Origin: JAVXAN01 sp036660495 | GTDB lineage: Bacteria > Bacillota_I > Bacilli_A > RF39 > UBA660 | Length of the DNA: 27,630 nucleotides | Assembly: GCA_036660495.1 (NCBI GenBank) | Contig: JAVXAN010000006.1 | Coordinates: forward strand, 1 to 27,630 | Direction: 5' to 3' | Part shown: positions 1-8,210 of the stretch, in pieces | Numbering within the stretch: the first letter of the stretch is position 1 | Layout of the letters: the number at the start of each line of letters is the position of its first letter | The notes under the pieces: generated by a model | The model's input: the letters and a program-made list of their open reading frames with translations, nothing else | Database searches by the model: none | Told to the model about the DNA's origin: nothing | Made by a program: the position numbers and the translations under genes

Positions 1-1
1 T

Positions 2-61
2 GGAGACGGAAAAGTAACTTCAGCAGATGCTGTAAAGTTATTACGAATTATTGGAGAATAA
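2..61 (+). CDS. C-terminal end of a dockerin-like protein (partial)
   Basis: The window opens inside a gene; only the last 19 codons and the TAA stop (59-61) are visible. They read GDGKVTSADAVKLLRIIGE. The spacing G-D-G-K-V-x-x-x-D followed by A-V-x-L-L-R is the calcium-binding loop and helix of a type I dockerin repeat (EF-hand-like). In known systems dockerins sit at the C-terminus of secreted proteins and dock to cohesins on scaffoldins or the cell surface. The rest of the protein lies outside the window, so its catalytic or binding part is unknown. An isolated EF-hand-like calcium loop is the main alternative. Confidence 0.6.
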   Translation, partial: GDGKVTSADAVKLLRIIGE

Positions 62-95
62 AAGGTGATTTAAATATATATATATATCACTACTT

Positions 96-263
96 TTAAA
101 ATTTAAAGTTAATAAAAATTATATGAAAAGATAAGAACCCTGATTCAATTTTATATTGAATTGGGGTTTTATATCTAATAGGATATGTAAATTTCTCATT
201 ATAATAATTATTGTATAATTCAATTATATTTGAAACATCTTTAGAATGTTTGTTTTTCCAAAT
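96..263 (-). pseudogene. Decayed transposase C-terminus (IS3/rve-like remnant)
   Basis: On the minus strand an open stretch ends with TAA at 96-98 and reads ...ELYNNYYNEKFTYPIRYKTP, then IQYKIESGF. The pattern Y-N-N-x-x-x-x-x-x-Y-P-x-x-Y-K-T-P-x-x-Y is the hallmark C-terminus of IS3-family and related DDE transposases. Going upstream the frame is broken at once by TGA codons at 264-266 and 270-272, and no start, catalytic D/D/E residues or terminal repeats could be found. I call it a remnant of about 55 codons. The family is inferred from the short motif only. A terminator hairpin (136-170) lies within it. Confidence 0.5.
136..170 (+). terminator. Rho-independent terminator after the dockerin-like gene
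   Basis: The left arm AACCCTGATTCAAT (136-149) pairs along all 14 positions with ATTGAATTGGGGTT (155-168), with two G-U wobbles and a 5-nt loop. It is followed by a short T-rich tail. It lies 75 nt past the stop of the gene at the window start and falls inside the transposase remnant. Confidence 0.65.
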
Positions 264-360
264 TCATTTTCAATCATATCCTTCAAAATAATTTTCTTTT
301 ATTTTTGAGTTTGCATTAAAATTATTTGTTTTTATGATATATTAATAATTAAACTGCATA

Positions 361-396
361 AAAAAACCAATTCAGTTTAAAACTGAATTGGTTTTT
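361..396. terminator. Bidirectional terminator, rpmB side
   Basis: A perfect inverted repeat, with CCAATTCAGTT (367-377) pairing with AACTGAATTGG (381-391). It is flanked by A6 on the left and T5 on the right, so it gives a T-tailed hairpin on both strands. It lies about 90 nt downstream of the minus-strand rpmB stop and is its likely terminator. It also blocks read-through from the left. The rest of 171-360 is A/T-rich with no further gene seen. Confidence 0.8.
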
Positions 397-486
397 AAAG
401 AATTCCTTTATAAATCGTATAATTTTATTTGACTAGTTTATTTATAAATACACATTATTATTTTTTGATTTATATTTGTGTTTTGT

Positions 487-657
487 TTATGCTTCGTTTT
501 TTCTAAATTTTTTAGCTTCTTGAGCTGACATGACAACTGTAACTCCATTTAGAGTCACTTTTTGCATATTAACTTTTTGTTTCTTTTTTGTAGCATTTAA
601 CGCATGAGAACGACTGTTTCCAAATAGTGGTTTTTTAGTTGATACATTTTGTGCCAT
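487..657 (-). CDS. rpmB: 50S ribosomal protein L28
   Basis: A 56-residue protein beginning MAQNVSTKKPLFGNSRSH. The block K-K-P-L-F-G-N-S-x-S-H-A-x-N-x-T-K-K and the following N-M-Q-K-V are the L28 signature of the large ribosomal subunit. An ATG further upstream in the same frame (697-699) would add 14 residues, but the start at 657 is chosen because a strong AAGGAGG lies just before it (about 664-670) and L28 proteins begin MA. It has no cysteine, so it is the zinc-free form. The C-terminus is short, within the range seen in this family. It is divergent from dnaE and ends near the bidirectional hairpin at 361-396. Confidence 0.93.
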   Translation of the reverse strand: MAQNVSTKKPLFGNSRSHALNATKKKQKVNMQKVTLNGVTVVMSAQEAKKFRKNEA

Positions 658-689
658 AATTTCCTCCTTAAATGGGTATTTGCTTACTA

Positions 690-718
690 ACTTTACCATA
701 TTATTTAAAATTAGTCAA
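690..718 (-). promoter_or_regulatory. rpmB promoter
   Basis: Minus strand: -35 TTGACT (713-718), 17-nt spacer, -10 TAAAGT (690-695) preceded by TG (extended -10). It lies 33 nt upstream of the chosen rpmB start. Confidence 0.6.
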
Positions 719-778
719 ATTAAAATAGGAAAAACCGCTTAATTGTAGTAAAATGTTAATAGAAAGTGAGGTTTTAAT

Positions 779-3646
779 ATGAACTATGTGCCATTATGGA
801 TAAAAACCGATTACTCATTATTATCAAGCTTAATTAAAATAGATAATTTAGTAAATAAACTTACCTCACTAAATATTAAATGTGCAGCAATATGTGATGA
901 CAATTTATTTGGAGCAGTAGAGTTTTATGAAAAATGTTTTAAAAATGGTATTAAAGCAATCATTGGATTAGAAATAAATTTAGAAGTTACAATGCTTTTA
1001 TATGCTAAAAATTATGAAGGATATCAAAACTTATGTAAAATAGATACTTTAAAAAACAGTGGTGATTTATCCCTTGATAAACTGTCTTTATATTTGAATA
1101 ACATTATTATTGTTTTGCCTTTTAATAGTAGAAATTATAAAGAACAAATTGAATTATATTCCAATGACGTTTTTATTGGATATGAAAGCGTTGAAGAAAA
1201 AAAATCTATAAAATCAAAAAAAGTTTTTGTTAAAAAAACTTTAACTTTAGAACAAGAAGATGAAGAATATTTAGCTTATTTATCAATGATTAAAGAAGAA
1301 AATAAAGAGTATTGTAATGTGTCTTTATTAAATTTAATAGATGTAGAAGATGCAAAAACAACTTTGATTTTTAGCGATTTACTTGATTTAAATTTTTTGA
1401 AAAGAACTGATTTACTTCCTAATTTTAATACTGATGTTAATTTTGACAGTGGAAAATATTTGCAAGATTTATGCATTTTAGGATTGAAAAAACGACTTTT
1501 AAATAATGTTGAAAAAAAGTATGTTGATAGATTAAAATATGAACTTAATGTTATAAATAAAATGGGTTATAACGATTATTTCTTAATTGTATGGGATTAC
1601 GTTAAATATGCTAAAAATAATGCGATATTAGTAGGACCAGGTCGTGGTAGTGCTGCTTCATCTTTAGTATCTTATTCGCTTGGAATAACTGATATTGATC
1701 CTTTAAAGTATGATTTGTTATTTGAAAGATTTTTGAATCAAGAACGAATAACTATGCCAGATATTGATATTGATTTTGATGCTGAAAAGAGGCATTTAGT
1801 AATTGAATATGTAATAAAAAAATACGGGGTAAAAAAGGTTGCAGGAATTATTACTTTTTCTGCTTTAACACCTAAACAAGTAATAAGAGATTTATCAAAA
1901 GTATTAAACGTAAGTTCCTATAAAACAGATAATTTAGTTAAAAACTTTGAGGATAAAAAAAGTTTAATTGAACTTAAAAGTAACGTTTTTATAAAAAAAA
2001 TTCTATCAGGAGATAAAGAATTAAACAAGGTATATGATATTGCCATTCATTTAGAAGGTTTAAAGAGACATACTTCGCTTCATGCGGCTGGAATAATTAT
2101 TTCAAATAAAGATTTAGATAATTATGTTCCCTTAATAAAAAATAATGATGTTTATGTTTGCGGGTATACGATGAATTATTTAGAGCAGCTAGGTCTTTTA
2201 AAGATGGATTTTTTAGGACTTAAGAACTTAACGACAATTGATAAGGTTATTAATGCAACTGAAAACAAGGTTAACTTTTCTAACATCCCTTTAAATGATA
2301 ATGAAACCTTTAAACTATTTGAAGCAGGTAATTTGGACGGGATTTTTCAGTTTGAGACACCGGGTATGAGAAAGTTTATTACAGCGTTAAAGCCTAAAAA
2401 AATTGGTGATTTAGTAGATGCTGTAGCGCTTTTTAGACCAGGACCAATTGATAATATTCCTACTTATATAGCACGTAAAAATAAGAAAGAACCAATAGTT
2501 TATTTACATGAAGATTTAAAAGATATATTAGAATCAACAGAAGGAATTATTATTTATCAAGAACAAATTATGCAAATAGCTAGCAAGATGGCGGGTTATA
2601 GTTATGGACAGGCTGACGTTTTAAGACGTGCCATGAGCAAAAAAAAGGAAGATGTATTATTAAAAGAAGAAGAGCGCTTTATTAAAGGTAGTATAAGTAA
2701 AGGCTATGATAAGGATAAAGCAAAGGAAGTCTATGCATTAATTTTAAAATTTGCTAACTATGGTTTTCCTAAGGCTCATTCAGTTTCATACGCAATTATT
2801 GGATATAAGATGGCTTATTTGAAAACTCATTATAAGGAAATATTTATGTCAGAATTATTAACAAGCTCAATTGGGACTGTTAATAAGACACTTAGCCTAA
2901 TTAAAGAGTGTCAAAGGCTAGATATAAAAATAAATAGGCCAAGCATTAATTCTTCTAGTTACGAATATCGGGTAACTGATGGCAAAATAGAATATTCACT
3001 TGCAATGATAAAATCAGTTGGAGTATTAACTTGTAAGCAAATAATTGAAGAAAGGAGCAAAGGCTTATTTAAAGACTTTTATGACTTTATTTTGCGAATG
3101 AAAAACTTAGATAAAAATGTTATAAAAAATCTTGCTCTTTCTGGAAGTTTTGAAGAGTTTGGTTATAATCATAAAACGATAATTAAAAACATCGATACTA
3201 TATTAAATTATGCTGATTTAGCTGATTATTCTGCTGATTCATCCGTTATAAAACCAGAAATAAAGAAGTACGAGGAATATTCTTTAGATGAATTATCAAA
3301 ACAAGAGAAAGAAATATATGGTTTTTATTTAGCTAACCACCCAACAAATAAGTACGTAGATGATAAACAGGTAAGTGTTAACTTAGCCTATAAGTATTTT
3401 GATAGATCCGTGCAAATGATTCTTTATATTGATAGTAAAAGGGAAATAGAAACTAAAAATAAAGAAAAGATGATGTTTTTAAGTGGTAGTGATAGTGATG
3501 GTAGTATAGATCTTGTTATGTTTCCCAAAATATATAATAAGTATTTTAACATTAACGTTCCAGGAGTATATAAAGTCTTTGGAAAAGTAGAAAAAAGATT
3601 TTCTGGTTTCCAGCTAGTGATTTATAGCATTGATATACTATCATAA
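779..3646 (+). CDS. dnaE: DNA polymerase III alpha subunit, DnaE type
   Basis: The catalytic subunit of a C-family replicative polymerase, 955 residues (about 1,100 in Bacillus DnaE, so compact). Visible in order: an N-terminal PHP domain (about 3-200), the palm with GPGRGSAAS from residue 286 and the metal-binding PDIDIDFD at 327-334 (catalytic Asp pair D328/D330), the fingers with ALFRPGPIDNIP, a helix-hairpin-helix region, and a C-terminal OB-fold of about 80 residues. It lacks the 3'-5' exonuclease of PolC, so a separate PolC is expected elsewhere. The PHP start reads LWIKTDYSLLSS where active PHP domains have H-x-H, so the PHP metal site looks lost. The ATG at 779 has GTGAGG upstream. 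There is a possible -10 (TAAAAT) at 749-754 but no convincing -35. Confidence 0.96.
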   Translation: MNYVPLWIKTDYSLLSSLIKIDNLVNKLTSLNIKCAAICDDNLFGAVEFYEKCFKNGIKAIIGLEINLEVTMLLYAKNYEGYQNLCKIDTLKNSGDLSLDKLSLYLNNIIIVLPFNSRNYKEQIELYSNDVFIGYESVEEKKSIKSKKVFVKKTLTLEQEDEEYLAYLSMIKEENKEYCNVSLLNLIDVEDAKTTLIFSDLLDLNFLKRTDLLPNFNTDVNFDSGKYLQDLCILGLKKRLLNNVEKKYVDRLKYELNVINKMGYNDYFLIVWDYVKYAKNNAILVGPGRGSAASSLVSYSLGITDIDPLKYDLLFERFLNQERITMPDIDIDFDAEKRHLVIEYVIKKYGVKKVAGIITFSALTPKQVIRDLSKVLNVSSYKTDNLVKNFEDKKSLIELKSNVFIKKILSGDKELNKVYDIAIHLEGLKRHTSLHAAGIIISNKDLDNYVPLIKNNDVYVCGYTMNYLEQLGLLKMDFLGLKNLTTIDKVINATENKVNFSNIPLNDNETFKLFEAGNLDGIFQFETPGMRKFITALKPKKIGDLVDAVALFRPGPIDNIPTYIARKNKKEPIVYLHEDLKDILESTEGIIIYQEQIMQIASKMAGYSYGQADVLRRAMSKKKEDVLLKEEERFIKGSISKGYDKDKAKEVYALILKFANYGFPKAHSVSYAIIGYKMAYLKTHYKEIFMSELLTSSIGTVNKTLSLIKECQRLDIKINRPSINSSSYEYRVTDGKIEYSLAMIKSVGVLTCKQIIEERSKGLFKDFYDFILRMKNLDKNVIKNLALSGSFEEFGYNHKTIIKNIDTILNYADLADYSADSSVIKPEIKKYEEYSLDELSKQEKEIYGFYLANHPTNKYVDDKQVSVNLAYKYFDRSVQMILYIDSKREIETKNKEKMMFLSGSDSDGSIDLVMFPKIYNKYFNINVPGVYKVFGKVEKRFSGFQLVIYSIDILS

Positions 3647-3670
3647 GGGAGCTTATAACAAATAATTAAA

Positions 3671-3700
3671 TTAGCATTTTTTCGATTTTTTTGTTATAAT
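3671..3700 (+). promoter_or_regulatory. Promoter of the RNase J-like gene
   Basis: TATAAT at 3695-3700 preceded by TG (3692-3693) makes a strong extended -10. The -35 (TTAGCA, 18-nt spacing) is weak. It lies 32 nt before the ATG at 3733. Confidence 0.6.
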
Positions 3701-3732
3701 GGAGTAACTTGTTAAAAAGAAAGGAGGAAAAT

Positions 3733-5379
3733 ATGAGTAAAATTAAAGTGTTTAGTCTTGGCGGACTAAACGAAGAAGGCAAAAACATGTATGTTGTTAA
3801 CGTAGATTCAGATATATTTATTTTTGATGCGGGATTAAAGTATGCGAGCGATAAACTTTTAGGAATTGATTATGTTATACCTGGTTATAACTATTTAAAA
3901 GAAAACATAAAAAACATAAAAGGATTGTTTATAACTCATGGTCACGAGAAAAATATGGGGGCAGTGTGTGATATAGTAACTGAAATCCCTGAATTGAAAG
4001 TTTATGCAACAAGGTTTACGGCAAGTATATTAAGAAAAGAGCTAGAAGAATATAACGTTAAATTTGATAATTTAGTGGAAATAGATCCACACCGAAAAAT
4101 AATATTTGGTAATAATAGCGTTTTTCCAGTTAGACTTACCCATTCAATTCCCGATAACGTTGGTTATGCTTTAAATACTGAAGATGGTGCAATATTTTAT
4201 ACTGGTAATTACGTATTTGACGCAACGATGTTAGGACCATATAAAACTGATATTGGAAAGCTTGCATATATAGGAAAGCAAGGGGTATTATGTTTATTAT
4301 CTGAGTCAATGTATGCAGATAAAATCGGCTATACCTCCCCTAAAAACAGGATTTCAAAGCTTATTAAAGACACTTTAAATAAGACGGAAGACAGAATAAT
4401 TTTTACAGTTTTTACGGCTCACGTATCAAGAATTGAAGAACTATTTAATGAAATATCTAAAACAACTAGAAGAGTTGTTGTTATGGGTAAAAAGCTTCAA
4501 GGAATTATAAATGATATTTTAGATAACAATTATGTTACTTTTGATCGATCTAGAATTGGAGATTTAAATAATATAAATGATAAGGATGTTATTATTTTAA
4601 TATCAAACGAACGAGAAAAACCGTTTATGAATTTAAATAGAATAATAAATGGGTATGATAGGTATATAAAAATAAAGCCTTCTGATACAGTTTTCTTTAT
4701 GGAACCAATTAATGATTATAATGAAAGACTTGCAATAAAAGTAGTTGATAGTATTTCTAAAGCGGGTGTTTCTGTTGTTACAATGTCTAGAAAAGAAAAC
4801 TTATTACATCATGCCTCAAGTGAAGATATTATGTTAATGCTTGATTTAATGAATCCAAAGTATTATGTTCCAGTTTCTGGTGAATATAGGCATATGGTAG
4901 CAAATGCTAAAAACGCTAGTCATGTTGGAATGAAAAAAGAAAACATTTTATTAAAACAAAATGGAGATGTTATTAACTTTATTGATGGTAACCTTCAGGT
5001 TACTAACGAACGAGTAAAAGTAGAAGATATTTTAATTGATGGTAATTCTAATCAAGATATTGGTGAATTAGTATTAAAGGATAGAGAATTACTAAGTGAT
5101 AACGGAATTGTTATAATTTGTTCAACTTTAGATAGAAGAACAAAAGAAATTTTAGCAGAACCCGAAGTATTAACTAGGGGTTTTATATATGTTAGAGAAA
5201 GTGCTGATTTAATTGAAGAAATGAAAAAAATATCACTAGAAGTAATTTTAAGTAATATTAGTAATAACTATGTAGAGTATAATAAGATTAAAATGGGAAT
5301 AAGAGAAAAGTTAAGTCGTTATTTATACGAAGAAACCGAATGTAGGCCCATGATAATTACAGTTATTCAAGAAGTTTAA
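3733..5379 (+). CDS. rnj: RNase J-family protein with degenerate active site (J2-like)
   Basis: A 548-residue metallo-beta-lactamase/beta-CASP protein aligning by eye with RNase J throughout, including the C-terminal stretch LTRGFIYVRES. RNase J1 uses H-x-H-x-D-H plus further His/Asp residues to bind two metals. Here the first motif is H69-G-H71-E-K-N, so D-H is lost. The conserved H137 (HSIPD) remains. The Asp of YTGD is N159, and the His of HGEYR is S382. Four metal-ligand positions are therefore altered, as in a non-catalytic J2-type partner. It probably assembles with an active RNase J1 encoded elsewhere in mRNA decay and rRNA maturation (inference). Start at ATG 3733 because of AAAGGAGG just upstream; an in-frame TTG at 3709 has no such site. 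Confidence 0.88.
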   Translation: MSKIKVFSLGGLNEEGKNMYVVNVDSDIFIFDAGLKYASDKLLGIDYVIPGYNYLKENIKNIKGLFITHGHEKNMGAVCDIVTEIPELKVYATRFTASILRKELEEYNVKFDNLVEIDPHRKIIFGNNSVFPVRLTHSIPDNVGYALNTEDGAIFYTGNYVFDATMLGPYKTDIGKLAYIGKQGVLCLLSESMYADKIGYTSPKNRISKLIKDTLNKTEDRIIFTVFTAHVSRIEELFNEISKTTRRVVVMGKKLQGIINDILDNNYVTFDRSRIGDLNNINDKDVIILISNEREKPFMNLNRIINGYDRYIKIKPSDTVFFMEPINDYNERLAIKVVDSISKAGVSVVTMSRKENLLHHASSEDIMLMLDLMNPKYYVPVSGEYRHMVANAKNASHVGMKKENILLKQNGDVINFIDGNLQVTNERVKVEDILIDGNSNQDIGELVLKDRELLSDNGIVIICSTLDRRTKEILAEPEVLTRGFIYVRESADLIEEMKKISLEVILSNISNNYVEYNKIKMGIREKLSRYLYEETECRPMIITVIQEV

Positions 5380-5406
5380 AAAGCGATTCTACGGAATTGC
5401 TTTTTT
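5377..5406 (+). terminator. Terminator after the RNase J-like gene
   Basis: AAGCGATTC (5381-5389) pairs with GAATTGCTT (5394-5402), one G-U, tetraloop TACG, followed by a T run to 5406. It starts directly at the stop codon. Confidence 0.85.
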
Positions 5407-5425
5407 GTGTACTTAAAAGAGGTAA

Positions 5426-5454
5426 TTGACAATTTTCAATAAAATTGGTATTAT
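5426..5454 (+). promoter_or_regulatory. Promoter of the 5480 membrane-protein gene
   Basis: Consensus TTGACA (5426-5431), 17-nt spacer, TATTAT (5449-5454) with a TG extension at 5446-5447. It lies 25 nt before the ATG at 5480. Confidence 0.8.
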
Positions 5455-5479
5455 TTATTTATAAATAGAGGAGAAGATT

Positions 5480-6286
5480 ATGGAGAATGTTAGTGGAAAT
5501 TTATACGAGTTACTAGGACTAGAAGTAGGATGTTCAATTCATGATATTCAGGATAAAATGAATTATTATAAAACGATGCGTGGTAGGTATCCTAATGCTT
5601 TTTCTGATAGTAATTATGAAAGAGTTGAGGAAGAACTTAATAATATGTATAAATATGGAAAAAACTTTTATGATGCTTCATGCATGAGACTTTCAAAAGA
5701 ACAATCTGATGCTAAAGTTCAAGAGTATTTAAACAATTACATAGCAGAAGATACTTATAATACGATTAGAAAAAACATGAATAAAATTAATCATGATAAT
5801 AAAATGGCTGGTAAAAAAGCATATAATATTAGAAGAAATAAAATGATTAAAAAAGTTGTTGCTACAACAGTTGGTGTTGTTTTAGTTTTAGCTTCATCTT
5901 CAATTATTAATAACTTATATATGGAAAATCATAAAAAGACTGACCAAGGTATGAACGTATGCGTTGTTTATACGGTTCAAGAAGGTGATACTATTAAAGG
6001 TAATTTAGATGATGTTTTTGCTTGGGATCATGGAGAAGCAGAGTATGGAGTAACAAATCAAAATAGAAATAATGATTATTTGTACGTAGGCGATGTTATT
6101 GTTGGAAGAACTACAAAGCAGAATGCTGATAAACTTGTTTTAGATGGTACTGCTAAAATAATTACTATAGATGAAGCAGTTGAGATGCTTGAAAAAAATC
6201 ATTCACTTTCTGGTGAATTTAAAGATTATGCTGATGGTAATAGCACGTTTGTGTTTTATACCCCTGTTACAAAATCGCTTAGTTAA
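5480..6286 (+). CDS. Unrecognised single-pass membrane protein with LysM-like outer part
   Basis: 268 residues; I do not recognise the family. The N-terminus starts NLYELLGL and is helical and charged, vaguely like the opening of a J-domain, but no HPD motif is present. One transmembrane helix spans about 126-148 (VVATTVGVVLVLASSS...), preceded by many Lys/Arg, which predicts the N-terminus inside and the C-terminus outside. The outer part begins YTVQEGDTIKGNL (164-176) and later has YLYVGDVIVGRT. The Y-T-V-Q-x-G-D-T-I ... L-x-V-G-D-x-I layout is that of a LysM domain, with an insertion. This suggests binding to cell-wall glycan (inference). It has its own consensus promoter, an AGAGGAG ribosome site and a terminator, so it is monocistronic. 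Confidence 0.7.
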   Translation: MENVSGNLYELLGLEVGCSIHDIQDKMNYYKTMRGRYPNAFSDSNYERVEEELNNMYKYGKNFYDASCMRLSKEQSDAKVQEYLNNYIAEDTYNTIRKNMNKINHDNKMAGKKAYNIRRNKMIKKVVATTVGVVLVLASSSIINNLYMENHKKTDQGMNVCVVYTVQEGDTIKGNLDDVFAWDHGEAEYGVTNQNRNNDYLYVGDVIVGRTTKQNADKLVLDGTAKIITIDEAVEMLEKNHSLSGEFKDYADGNSTFVFYTPVTKSLS

Positions 6287-6290
6287 TTAA

Positions 6291-6319
6291 CAAAAAGCAG
6301 ACTTTTGTCTGTTTTTTTG
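6291..6319 (+). terminator. Terminator after the 5480 gene
   Basis: CAGAC (6298-6302), loop TTTT, GTCTG (6307-6311), with flanking A and T runs extending the stem. It gives a T7 tail. Confidence 0.85.
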
Positions 6320-6338
6320 TTTGATTATACAAAAAACG

Positions 6339-6347
6339 TGTTATAAT
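6339..6347 (+). promoter_or_regulatory. typA promoter (extended -10)
   Basis: TG-T-TATAAT at 6339-6347, 29 nt before the ATG. The only TTGA-like -35 (TTGATT, 6321-6326) is at a short 15-nt spacing, so the extended -10 probably carries the promoter. Confidence 0.55.
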
Positions 6348-6376
6348 TACAAAGTGTAAAAAAAGAGGTGTATTTT

Positions 6377-8185
6377 ATGAAAATTAGAAATGTTGCGATA
6401 ATTGCGCACGTTGACCATGGTAAAACAACTTTGGTTGATCAAATGTTAAGACAATCTGGAACTTTTAGGGATAATGAAGAATTACAAGAAAGAGCGATGG
6501 ATAATAATGATATTGAAAGAGAACGTGGAATAACAATTTTAGCGAAAACAACGGCTATTAATTATAAAGATTATAGAATTAACATTCTAGATACTCCAGG
6601 TCATGCTGATTTTGGTGGAGAAGTAGAACGTATAATGCATATGGTTGATGGAGTGCTTTTAGTAGTTGATGCTTATGAAGGAACTATGCCACAAACTAGG
6701 TTTGTTCTTAAAAAAGCTTTAGAAGCTGGTGTTAAGCCTATTGTTGCAATAAATAAAGTTGATAAACCTAACACTAGGATAGGTGATGTTTTAGATGATG
6801 TATTAGAACTATTTATTGAGCTTGGAGCGGATGATGAACAATTAGAATTTCCAGTTGTATACGTTTCTGGTTTACAAGGTACGTCAAGTTTAACTCCTGA
6901 ATTAGAAGATCAAAAACAAACAATGGATCCAGTGCTTGATATGATTATTAAAACAATTCCAGAGCCTAGTTGTAATAGCCAGGGATCACTTCAATTTCAA
7001 CCAGCTTTGTTAGATTATAATGATTATGTTGGTAGAATTGGTATTGGTAAAATCTCAAGAGGAACTATGAAAATGAATGATATGGTTTCTTGCGTTAGGT
7101 TAGATGGTAGTATTAAGCAATTTAGAATTCAAAAAATATTTGGGTTTTTAGGATTAAAAAGAATTGAAATAAATGAAGCTTCAGCTGGAGAAATAGTTGC
7201 AATAGCAGGACTTCCTGATATTTCAGTTGGAGAAACAGTATGTACAGTTGGAAAAGAAGAGGCTTTACAACCACTTAGAATAGATGAACCTACGCTTCAA
7301 ATGACTTTTGGCGTTAATTCTTCGCCTTTTGCTGGTAAAGAAGGAAAGTTTGTTACAGCTAGAAAAATTGAAGAACGTTTGTTAAAAGAAACGCAAAAGG
7401 ATGTATCTTTAAAAATCGCTCCAAATGATTCGGAAAGCTGGATTGTATCAGGACGCGGCGAATTGCATCTTTCTATTTTAATTGAAAACATGAGAAGAGA
7501 AGGTTTTGAACTTCAAGTATCAAAACCAGAAGTAATTATAAAGGAAATTAATGGTAAAAAATGTGAACCTTATGAAGATGTACAGTTAGAAGTACCTGAA
7601 GAAAACGTAGGGCCGGTAATAGAAGCTTTAGGAGTTCGTGGTGGTATTTTAGAAAACATGCATAATGTTCAAAATCAAGTTAGGTTAAATTATATTATTC
7701 CATCTCGTGGATTAATTGGGTTTATGACGGATTTTATGACTATGACTAAAGGGTATGGTATTATAAACCATACGTTTAAGGAGTACTTACCAGTTGCTGA
7801 TGCTGTTGTTGGAGAAAGAAAACTAGGTGTTCTTGTTTCTATGGAAAACGGTAAAGCTTCAGCATATGGGCTTGGACAGTTAGAAGACCGTGGAGTTATG
7901 TTTATTGAACCAGGATGTGAAGTATATGAAGGAATGATCGTTGGCGAAAATAGTCGTGAAAGCGATTTGGCTATTAATATTGTTAAAAACAAACAACAAA
8001 CTAATACAAGAAGTTCTGGTAAAGATCATACAGTAGTATTGAAAAGGCCTAGAATTCTAACGTTAGAAAGATGCCTAGATTATATTAATTCAGATGAATT
8101 AGTAGAAGTGACACCACTTAATTTTAGACTTAGAAAAAGGATATTAAACACTGATGCAAGAAAGAAATTTGATGCAAAAAAATAA
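6377..8185 (+). CDS. typA: Translational GTPase TypA/BipA
   Basis: A 602-residue ribosome-binding GTPase of the EF-G/LepA group, involved in ribosome assembly and stress or cold growth. All G motifs are visible: AHVDHGKTT (G1), RERGIT (G2), DTPGHADFGGEVER (G3) and NKVD (G4). These are followed by domain II, two EF-G-like alpha/beta domains (EPYEDVQLEVPEE...) and the TypA-specific C-terminus (SRGLIGF, SGKDHTVVLKRPR). Length equals that of typical TypA. The ATG at 6377 is preferred over the in-frame GTG at 6368, because that GTG is part of the Shine-Dalgarno AAAGAGGTG. It is convergent with the HipA-like gene and shares a terminator with it. Confidence 0.97.
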   Translation: MKIRNVAIIAHVDHGKTTLVDQMLRQSGTFRDNEELQERAMDNNDIERERGITILAKTTAINYKDYRINILDTPGHADFGGEVERIMHMVDGVLLVVDAYEGTMPQTRFVLKKALEAGVKPIVAINKVDKPNTRIGDVLDDVLELFIELGADDEQLEFPVVYVSGLQGTSSLTPELEDQKQTMDPVLDMIIKTIPEPSCNSQGSLQFQPALLDYNDYVGRIGIGKISRGTMKMNDMVSCVRLDGSIKQFRIQKIFGFLGLKRIEINEASAGEIVAIAGLPDISVGETVCTVGKEEALQPLRIDEPTLQMTFGVNSSPFAGKEGKFVTARKIEERLLKETQKDVSLKIAPNDSESWIVSGRGELHLSILIENMRREGFELQVSKPEVIIKEINGKKCEPYEDVQLEVPEENVGPVIEALGVRGGILENMHNVQNQVRLNYIIPSRGLIGFMTDFMTMTKGYGIINHTFKEYLPVADAVVGERKLGVLVSMENGKASAYGLGQLEDRGVMFIEPGCEVYEGMIVGENSRESDLAINIVKNKQQTNTRSSGKDHTVVLKRPRILTLERCLDYINSDELVEVTPLNFRLRKRILNTDARKKFDAKK

Positions 8186-8210
8186 GAACTTTTAATTAAG
8201 TTCTTTTTTT
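8184..8210. terminator. Shared bidirectional terminator, typA / HipA-like gene
   Basis: AAGAACTT (8184-8191) pairs with AAGTTCTT (8198-8205). T7 follows on the plus strand and T7 also follows on the minus strand. The hairpin overlaps the stop codons of both convergent genes (8183-8185 and 8196-8198). Confidence 0.85.

Noticed and set aside
71..88. TA-rich tandem tract (TATATATATA) as a possible origin or regulatory element
   Set aside because: Short simple A/T repeat in A/T-rich intergenic DNA, with no DnaA boxes or partner sites.
264..272. Use of UGA as tryptophan (code 4), suggested by TGA codons in the transposase remnant
   Set aside because: All Trp codons seen in the conserved proteins are TGG, and TGA ends two genes at positions expected from family length, so the remnant is better read as a pseudogene.
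7690..7992. A 100-codon minus-strand frame opposite typA
   Set aside because: Antisense to a fully conserved GTPase; no independent support.
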